A stretch of 64,000 nucleotides of DNA. Origin: Pseudopyrenochaeta lycopersici (Eukaryota > Ascomycota > Dothideomycetes > Pleosporales > Pseudopyrenochaetaceae). Below the pieces are notes generated by a model. That model saw only the letters and a program-made list of their open reading frames with translations, did not search any database and was not told the DNA's origin. A program made the translations under genes and the position numbers. This document shows positions 56,499 to 64,000 of the stretch, piece by piece; within the stretch, counting starts at the first letter, position 1, and each line of letters opens with the position of its first letter. The stretch covers positions 682,001-746,000 of the forward strand of contig NHZP01000004.1 in NCBI GenBank assembly GCA_003313425.1. Reading direction: 5' to 3'.

Positions 56499-57362
56499 CT
56501 ATACCCCCCTGCCAATTGTAAACTGACTATTGCACATATTCACTAACTCCCAATCTTCCGCGCCAAGTATACACTCATCTCCATCCCTCCTGCTCCCATC
56601 GACCACGCCTGCTACGAAGCAAGCTGCCATGTAATGATCATCCGTAGCATGTGCATCCCTAAACATTGGATGTTTCATTAGCCTGGTAATACCCCTGGTG
56701 AGCGCTCCATTCTTAGTTCCCTTCCTGCAATTCCTGACGAAGACGTCTTCAACGCTTTGCCGAAACTCGAGCATGGGCGCCTCCGGAGGGTATGGCTGAG
56801 CGAGATTGTCGGAATATTTGAGCATTTGGCCCCAGTGGTTGCGGTAGAGATTGTGAACAGCACCACCCGTGCCTATCAAAAGATATCCTTCAGAGCGGAA
56901 AGATGCGAGGATGGCACCGACGCGCGCGTGGAGGTGAGGATCGAAACGTCCGTTCATGCTAATAATCGTAGTTGGTGGGCATTTTTCCGGAAACATGCGT
57001 ATCAGAATTAAATATGTGTCGTGGATCCAATCAAACGAATCATTAGGGCGTGCATCAATGCCACCTTGTCTCAGTTTTTGTACACATTTCTTGCCGGTTT
57101 CGAGGTCTGGGTTGAGCTCGTAGTCGACATACTTTCGAGGATGGACGTAGGCAACTGGTGACTTTGCGGGTTTTGGGTTCATAGACACATCGATGCGATT
57201 CGTACCTCTCGCATCCCAGTGGGCGCCCATCATAATGATGCCCTTGAAGCCGTGGCGAAGTGCTTCGTCACCACAAGCTTTCCAGTAGTCGGCGGACTTC
57301 GACTCCTCACCCAGCATCATCGTCGAGCCATGAGAAAAGAAATGAACCGGTGGAACTGCCAT
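56499..57362 (-). CDS. Extradiol ring-cleavage dioxygenase (LigB/DODA-type)
   Basis: Class III extradiol dioxygenase, a non-haem metal enzyme that opens catechol-type rings next to the hydroxyls; plant and fungal relatives act on DOPA. Single exon, 287 aa, ATG at 57362 (MAVPPVHFFSHGSTMML). Candidate metal ligands are His11 in FSHGS, His48 in MMGAHWDARG and the late His in ATDDHYMAACF. The family segment NDSFDWIHDTYLILIRMFPE corresponds to the active-site helix, with a His where relatives have DHGxW. GEGx-like substitutions are not seen and the enzyme looks intact. It is divergent from the transcription-factor gene, sharing 500 bp of upstream DNA. The natural substrate is unknown; a catechol derivative is expected. 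Confidence 0.87.
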   Translation of the reverse strand: MAVPPVHFFSHGSTMMLGEESKSADYWKACGDEALRHGFKGIIMMGAHWDARGTNRIDVSMNPKPAKSPVAYVHPRKYVDYELNPDLETGKKCVQKLRQGGIDARPNDSFDWIHDTYLILIRMFPEKCPPTTIISMNGRFDPHLHARVGAILASFRSEGYLLIGTGGAVHNLYRNHWGQMLKYSDNLAQPYPPEAPMLEFRQSVEDVFVRNCRKGTKNGALTRGITRLMKHPMFRDAHATDDHYMAACFVAGVVDGSRRDGDECILGAEDWELVNMCNSQFTIGRGV

Positions 57363-57865
57363 GTCGACGTCCTTACTATCGGCGCCGCTGATAAGTATCT
57401 AGAACACGTGACGAGTAAGCTGTGGGTCTCGTTGTGGTGTATTACCAAATTGCAAGCTTAACGAACTTACCTGATGCCGGAAGTATAGACTTTGGACGAG
57501 CTTAATGAGGGCCGACTCACGAGAACCTCAAGGCTCGGTCCAAGGCGGGCCAATATAGCAGTATGTATGTAAAAGATGGGTTGGATGGCGTTTTTCGCGC
57601 ACAAAGATGGGAACTGTTCCATCTTCACCACTAATCATTGATTCTAGAGCCAAACTTCCATGGCGGTTATCGTGATGTGGAGATGGGTTCGGAAGGCTGC
57701 CCAACCGAGGCGGGAAGTCTGGTTTCGTTCGCAAATCTCCGCCTCCGCACGGATCCCTCATTCTTCCCCAAGCTTTCTCCACACAAGAGCTCGTCTCCAG
57801 ATTCTCCTCCACTTCCCAGCTCCGATGCCATCATCATTCGAATTAGGCGAATAGCGCAATCCAAA
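57363..57865. promoter_or_regulatory. Divergent promoter, dioxygenase / regulator
   Basis: 503 bp between outward-facing genes. It includes a CCAAT-type box (GGCCAATA) near 57549 and GC-rich CGGCGCCG at 57381. Co-regulation, including self-regulation of the transcription factor, is plausible. Confidence 0.5.
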
Positions 57866-60835
57866 ATGCAGGCGACGGCAACGCAATCGCACGAACAGCC
57901 GGCTATTCCTGATGCAGACCAGCTGCAACGGCTATTCCAGTGCAGCACTTGCAAGCGCTCCTTCACGAGAGCAGATCACCTCACACGTCATGTGAGAGCC
58001 CGTATGTCTCCTGATTTCCATGCTACGATGGTGTGACGGAATGTGAGAGTGTTCGAAGATGTTCAGTCTCCTTCAGAAGTCGGTCAAGACTTCATTTACC
58101 GTGATGGTAGATAGATACAAGCTTGATCACACTTTGCTGCTTCACACCCGCCTCCTCCCGACACGGTATCCATGTGTTCCGCTGACTCAGCATGAATAGA
58201 TACCAAGTCCAAGCCTTATGTTTGCCCTGTCTGCTCCAAGGGATTTGCCCGGATGTAGGTGCTCCGGCTCCTAGCCTGCAGCATTCACCGCGTTCCTCAC
58301 TAAACTCGACGCAGAGATTTGCTGAAGAGACATGTAACGAATCACGACTCGGAGTCCGCCAACAAGCGACAGAAACGAGAGATTGCCCGTGATACCAGAG
58401 TAGTGCAAGCCTGTGAGGCCTGCTCTCAAAGCCATCTCCGTTGTGAAGACGATAAACCATGTAGTCGGTGTAAGAAGAAGAACATTGCTTGCCGAGTGCC
58501 GGATTTCGCTACCACGGATGAAACCGACGTCAATGACGACGCTGTTCACGCCGCCCAAGATCTACTAGATCTTTCAAACGGCTTCGATTACCCATCAACA
58601 ATGCCAGTACCAGGACAGAGCATCGACCTGTCTTCAACATCAAGACGAAGCAATAACGAGTCCCTCGACCGCTTCGATCCCACAGCTTCTATATCAACAG
58701 CCAGTGTGGCCAACATGACTCCTGGCGCACCAGGACCACGGGCCCGGGAAAGGTCTATAACGACACCGAACGACATGCAGCCACCATTGAATCCGGGAGC
58801 CGGACTAATTCCAATCGATCAATCATATGCAGAAGACCCTACTGCCTCTTTGTCATTCTTCGATACCTCCATGTCGCAGTTCGATGAGACTCCAGGTCAT
58901 AATCCATTTCTACCAGACTATTTCCGGAATATGCCTCCATTTGACTCATTCTTTTCAGGTCACGATACCCCACGTGGCATAATGGACCTCAGCTTTGATC
59001 TCGATATTGGCCTTACCGATCTTGATCTGGGCTTGCTTGACCAGTATAACTTCCAAGTGCCCTTTGCCGCCGATACTCCGTCGACAGATGCTCAAGGGAC
59101 TGAGCAACAACTTCCTGAGAGTGATAGCGTACCAGTCAGGACAGAGGCTTTTAAGCAAAGCATTTGGCGTTACCTCCCTCAACCGAACAACGATTACAGC
59201 CTCGCAGAGCAAGCTAATCTTGTCTTTTCTGATTCAGAGAAAGACAGTAATCGCCGCTCTCACATTACACAACGTCGGGTGATCGTAGAGAGGCTGCATC
59301 GTGTCAGCCGTGATCAACTGATGGCCCTTGTACTTGGCACATGTAGTCCCGAGAATGTCAAAAGGATTGCATCTGCCTTTCCAAGCATTGAATTACTTGA
59401 TGGACTTATACAATTCTTCCTGACTTCGCCGGCGTTGGACGCACAATCCTGGTTTCATCTTCCAACATTCTCACCTTCGAAGATTAGTCCGGAATTACTG
59501 GCTTGTATTGTCTCTGCAGGGGCAGCTACTACACCAGACATTCCTCTACGGAAGCTAGGTTTTGCTCTGCACGAGGCATCGCGGATTGGGCAATCGCGAG
59601 TGTTTGAAGAAGACAACACTTCTATTAGAGATCTGCAGCATGTGCGAAACTTTTTTCTCCAGCTCAAAGTCGGCATGTGGAGTGGTATCAGTCGCAAGAT
59701 GGAAATCGCAGAAAGCTTTCTCCAACCGCTGTTAACAATGCTGAGACGTGGCGGCCGATTTCGTCGAGCGACTTGGAAGGAGATTTCCCCATCTGCCGAC
59801 GATCAAGGTAGTTTGTTGGAGAACAAATGGCAAGAATGGGTACAAGAGGAGTCTTATCTTCGCTTGGTCTATCGCGCATTCGAACTCGACAGGCAATCCT
59901 CGATGGCTCTATTAAAGCCACCGTTAATTTCCTATTCAGAAATGCAACTTCCGCTACCGAGCTCCAACACTCTTTGGCAAGCTAAATCGGCCGTTACTTG
60001 GAAGGCCGCCTACTTAGACATCGCACACATTACGACGAAGAGACCCTCTGCGATTGAATGCTTTCTGGATCTGGACCACCTCGCACAGCATGACCACGCT
60101 AGTACAACATATCTCTACATGATGTGGGGCATGGTCTGGGAATATCGCCAGATGGGAACATTGACCGTCAAGGCGCATTCAAAGGCGAACCCTAGCCTCA
60201 TTTTGTCATCTCGCCACCAAGAGCTTACAAAACAACTAGAGGACTTCCGTGTTAGCAGTCCGCCTTTGAGCAAGAGCCTTGAGATTACACTAGAGCTCAT
60301 GCTTGTGCACCTCAATGCACCCCTGGATGACATTCAATTATTTGCCGGTATTGAGGGGCAAGAAGAAGCACGAGGCGCGTACCCTGCATTGCGAGACTGG
60401 ACGAAAACGGTCGCAGCCCGTCAAGCCCTCTGGCATGCTGGTCAGGTTCTGCGTGCCGGTGAAGGCCTACCAAAAGCTCTGCTCTGTAACTTCAACGCCA
60501 TTGCTATATACCATGCTGGACTCATCCTGTGGGGTTACGGATTCCTTAGGCGATCCACCCCAGCGGATGTGGCTCCTAACGAATCAACCCAAACAGCTGT
60601 AGTGCTTAATGGGGACGATTCCCTTAGTGCACGGCGATTTATTGCTTTGAATCGTGGTAACCCTTCGATAAGGAACACTGCATCACAAAGCATTACGCAA
60701 CTCAGCGATGTTTCCGGGGTCATGGACGGACTCATCCATCTACTTCGAGCACCCCATGACCCGGTGGAAGCATGCCCGCCACTGGTTGGAAACTTGGTTC
60801 AATTGCTAGAAGGACTGCGTTCTGCGACGAAGTGA
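57866..60835 (+). CDS. C2H2 + Zn2Cys6 transcription factor
   Basis: Nuclear regulator with two different DNA-binding modules. Exons 57866-58001, 58200-58254, 58315-60835; 903 aa. Two C2H2 fingers are near the start: FQCSTCKRSFTRADHLTRHV, and YVCPVCSKGFARIDLLKRHV spread over introns 1 and 2. The Zn2Cys6 cluster is complete with spacing C97-x2-C100-x6-C107-x5-C113-x2-C116-x6-C123. The middle region is acidic and Asp/Ser/Pro-rich (activation-like), and the C-terminal half is helical as in the fungal-specific transcription-factor domain. The tandem finger plus Zn2Cys6 layout is known in a subset of fungal regulators. As the only regulator in the cluster and divergent from the dioxygenase, it is the likely pathway-specific activator; that is inference. 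Confidence 0.9.
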
Positions 60836-61499
60836 GCAGCTTGCAGGTTTCGGCCTCTGATTTAGTCACCGAGAATTATACCAAAGCGAATGCGACAACA
60901 TGGTGCATTCGGCCTTTCTCATTTCAACCCTAAAGTTCGAGCGAAATCATATACCCACATGCGCAAGTTTGGTCTCAATGATGTGTTGTCCAGTCATAGA
61001 GCGAGACTAAGCGAGCAATCCGCTTCTTGGCTACTCTGGTCTTTTTAGAGACTCCTGGGCATCACAGGTTGCTTGGATCTCAAACTGCGGTTGTTGGCTG
61101 TTTTATCGCAGCGGCAGTTGCGCACGGGGTGTATACAGCGCTTGGCTGGAATGTTTTCGGACTGGTTCAAGTCCCAGAGCTGCAACTCCACTCCACATTC
61201 CGACGACCCCATGGGGACAGGAGTCAGGACCGGGGTTTGGTGGTCAATGCGCTCTTTTATCGACCAATGATACGCGCCTGAGCCAGGTCTAGACGGTTTT
61301 CATTCGCTGGCTGGACCAAGCCCACGAATGACCGCCGAATCAGTCCCAAAGCCTTTCGATTGACTGTGCTGGGTATTTAGTTTGGAACAATGCCATGACA
61401 CCACACCCTCGCAGTTGTGCATCGCCAGTTTGCCAAACCTTCATCGGAGTTGTTACTACACTATCCACGCTCTAGCTCTCAGACTCGTCATCATCCACA
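60836..61499. promoter_or_regulatory. MFS transporter upstream region
   Basis: 664 bp between the regulator and the transporter gene. Short frames only; it is the likely promoter of the gene at 61500. Confidence 0.4.
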
Positions 61500-63287
61500 A
61501 TGTCGTCCTTGAAGGGGGCCTTTGCGTTGTCAAAGGAGGAGGTGAAGAACGCAACACCGCCCGGTACAGCGACACTTGTTGGTAAGAATCCCATAGCGAT
61601 CTGACAAACATTTTGTTGATGATGATGAACCAGAGCACCTCGAATGGGCTGCCTCTCAGACCGGTCATGATGAGATTCGCCTCGTTCCTCAACCATCTGC
61701 AGATCCGATGGATCCGCTCAATCTGCCAACGTGGCGGAAACACACCATTTTGTTCTGCATGTCTCTACACCCCTTTGTCGTCAACTTCACCAGCTCTTCG
61801 CTCTCGAGTGCATTGCCTATCTATGCATCAACACCCATCTTTGGCCTCCCACCAAAAGGATTCTCCGACCTGACCTATTTGATTGCGGTCAACATCCTGA
61901 TGATGGGAGTCTCCAATCTGTGGTGGGTTCCTCTTGCCAACACCTTTGGTCGACGCTCAGTCACACTCGTGAGCCTTCTATTGCTTGTGTTTTCGAGCAT
62001 GTGGGCTGGCCTGGCCACAACATTTAATGGCTTACTAGCGGCTCGCCTTGTCATGGGAATTGCAAGTGCACCCGCTGATGCTGTGTCGCCTGACGTTGTT
62101 GGTGAGATCTATTTCGTTCACCAGCGTGGACGTGCCATGGTGAGTTTGTACCGCGCCGAGATTCCACCCAATAGGTCTCCGCTGACACCTTCATTCTCAG
62201 GCTATATATACCGTCTTCTTGTCTCTTGGATCGGTCATTGGAGGACTCTCTGGAGGCTACATCGTTGCAGCCTCGGGTCTTTCGTGGCTGCATTGGGTCA
62301 ACGTTATTATTTCGGCAATCACATTCGCCCTCTGCCTTGTATTCCAGGCTGAAACCCTATACGACCGTCCCCAGACTACCGTCACCTTTTCTGATGACGC
62401 AGAGAAGCCAGGAACCGAGACTAAGGAGGCTGTAATCATCGCAGACTCAGCGGCACCTTCCTCGTACGCACCTTACTCGTACCTGCGCACTCTGAAGCTC
62501 ATCACATACCGTCCTGGCATTGTGCAGAAGTTCCTAGCGCCTTATAAGGTCGCAAGACTTCCTGGCGTCTGGCTGGTTTCTGCATGGTACGCTGGTTTGG
62601 TTGGTCTCATTGTTGTTATCAGTACTGTCGGGCCTCAAATCGTCTCTGCTCCACCCTACCTTTGGGGCAAGGACGCTGGTTTGATCAACGTTGGTGGCGC
62701 CATCGGTTCCTTGATAGGATGTGTAAGTCAGCATTGATTACCAGAGATGGTACGGCCTAGCTTCCCTACGATTTGCTAATCTTTCGTAACAGGTCTATAC
62801 ATACTTTGTCGCAGATTTCACTACCAAGCGCCTCGCAAAGCAAGATCGACATGGTTTCACAGAGCCCGAATCTCGTCTCGTGACTGCTCTCCCAGCCCTG
62901 TTCATCGCTACGGCAGGAGCTCTAGTATTTGGTTTTGTGGGTGACCACCCCTCGCCCACTGGCTGGGTTGGTCTCCAGTTTGGCATTGGAATGGTGTCTT
63001 TTGGACTCATGCAGGCTCCGTCTGTAGGCTTCAACTACCTCATCGAGTCGTACAGCTCAGTGGCTGGAGACTGCTTTGTTATGGTCACTTCCACAAGGGC
63101 TGTCGTCGCTTTCGCGTGGACATTCTTTGTCGGCGATTGGGTCCATCATTCGGGCACTGCCGAACCATTTGGCATCTTTGGTATGCTCATGGGTATTTTT
63201 GGATTGTTGACCATCCCGATGTTGATCTGGGGCAAGCGTCTCAGGATTTGGACTGCGAAGTGGGTCCCCGAGGGATCCGCCATGTAA
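61500..63287 (+). CDS. MFS transporter (534 aa), cluster-associated
   Basis: Major facilitator permease of the drug/polyamine-like (DHA1-type) group. Exons 61500-61581, 61634-62139, 62201-62722, 62793-63287 with introns of 52, 61 and 70 nt. A cytosolic N-terminus (MSSLKGAFALSKEEVKNATP, EHLEWAASQTGHDEIRLVPQ) precedes 12 helices. The conserved loop between helices 2 and 3 is WVPLANTFGRRSVTL, and the helix 4-5 region has RLVMGIASAPADAVSPDVVG. The end is MLIWGKRLRIWTAKWVPEGS. The central cytosolic loop (ETLYDRPQTTVTFSDDAEKP) is of normal length. Being last in the cluster, it is the probable importer of the substrate or exporter of a toxic intermediate; direction is not decidable from sequence. 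Confidence 0.88.
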
Positions 63288-63607
63288 TGAAGAAATGGCT
63301 TTCGTGCGCCAGGACGCTGCGAGAATAGACAGAAGAGAATGATCGGCTCATTACGCTTAATTATGCATCAATAATATCTTTATTTAACTGCAACCAAATC
63401 TCCCGCCAAGATCAATATGCAAGCATCATGAAAGGAATCGTTAATGAATGTTTCGTTGCCGCCTTCGATTTATCGAATGCATGTGTCTTCAAATCGTGCG
63501 CTAGCGTTATAGAGCAAGGCGCTTCTTGAGTTGTGGAGTGTATGCTGTATACTGGAATTAACATTGAATTGATATGTAGTACAGTGAAGAGATAAAACGG
63601 ATGCTAT
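63288..63607. other. Convergent intergenic region
   Basis: 320 bp between two 3' ends; A/T-rich, with no gene seen. Confidence 0.4.
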
Positions 63608-64000
63608 TTAATTAAACGCCCACCTCCTCAATCCCGCCCGAACCCCAAAGTATAGCGACGCGCCCAGACATGTCAGAAGCGGAATGCCATACAAACCCAA
63701 TCCAATAAAAATGCCTTGCTCAAAGTACCCAATCGCTATCCATTCTGGACGCTTCTTCTCTTCAATCTCGTGCGACGCATTGGCAAGCAGCTCCGCGGCC
63801 GCCTTCCGTGACTCTTTGCCAGCTACGACTTTTGAAACCGCTGCTTGCGAGTTAGGAGATATAATATATGCAGGTGACGGCCGAGTGAAGTGCGCTGCGG
63901 TGTAACGCTTCTCGATGTCAATTGGCTGGAATGTGGGAGCGGTGGGCCCTAGCAAGAGGCGGAATGGAATGTGATTCACGAAAGAAACATCTGAGTCGAT
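63608..64000 (-). CDS. C-terminal part of an unrecognised membrane protein (5' end outside window)
   Basis: Open frame of 130 codons running to the window edge and ending with TAA at 63608. No in-frame ATG occurs before the edge (the first possible start is a GTG), so the gene begins or is spliced upstream. The hydrophilic part contains a helical, Ala/Lys/Glu-rich stretch (VVAGKESRKAAAELLANASH). The C-terminus has a membrane helix (FIGLGLYGIPLLTCLGASLY) followed by a short basic tail (RAGLRRWAFN), as in tail-anchored or last-helix topologies. I do not recognise the family, and whether it belongs to the cluster is open. Confidence 0.55.
   Translation of the reverse strand: MDSDVSFVNHIPFRLLLGPTAPTFQPIDIEKRYTAAHFTRPSPAYIISPNSQAAVSKVVAGKESRKAAAELLANASHEIEEKKRPEWIAIGYFEQGIFIGLGLYGIPLLTCLGASLYFGVRAGLRRWAFN

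Overview
The window is nuclear DNA from a filamentous ascomycete (Pezizomycotina, most likely a dothideomycete). The evidence is many short GT-AG introns (mostly 41-110 nt) with CTAAY/CTGAC-like branch sites, Zn2Cys6 and C2H2 regulators, fungal ergosterol and G1-cyclin genes, and a Tc1/mariner-pogo-type transposon carrying RIP-like nonsense changes. The species cannot be named from sequence alone. Exon-intron models below were assembled by hand from reading frame, splice consensus and remembered family sequence.

Layout. 1-16.9 kb: a DCR2-like phosphatase (3' part outside the window) divergent from a probably mitochondrial TrmI-type tRNA methyltransferase; a five-exon small conserved protein; a coiled-coil protein; a 2,060-aa Myb/zinc-finger/transmembrane protein; and a seven-exon MFS transporter meeting it tail to tail. 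17.0-19.7 kb: a complete but inactivated 2,675-bp DNA transposon with perfect 36-bp inverted repeats and a TA target duplication, inserted about 100 bp upstream of the MFS start codon. 20.3-23.0 kb: a small single-pass membrane protein and a G1 (Cln-type) cyclin. 23.0-28.8 kb: an unusually long stretch with no gene I can support. 28.8-50.3 kb: housekeeping genes, namely UTP4 (rRNA processing), PNG1 (peptide:N-glycanase), a SUR7/PalI-family protein, an alpha/beta hydrolase, a PAP2 lipid phosphatase, MPDU1, ERG4 and an RBR ubiquitin ligase.

50.9-63.3 kb: six adjacent genes that look like a small catabolic cluster. They encode a fumarylacetoacetase-family hydrolase, a cupin, a CocE/NonD-type hydrolase, an extradiol (LigB/DODA-type) ring-cleavage dioxygenase, a C2H2 + Zn2Cys6 transcription factor and an MFS transporter. 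Two divergent promoters are shared within it. The combination (entry by transporter, ester or amide cleavage, extradiol ring opening, carbon-carbon bond hydrolysis, dedicated regulator) suggests breakdown of a phenolic compound. The substrate is unknown, and I do not recognise the cluster as a described one; this is the most interesting candidate in the window.

Other points of note are two GC-AG introns, several micro-exons, an intact catalytic triad in PNG1, and a duplicated Cys motif in the small membrane protein.
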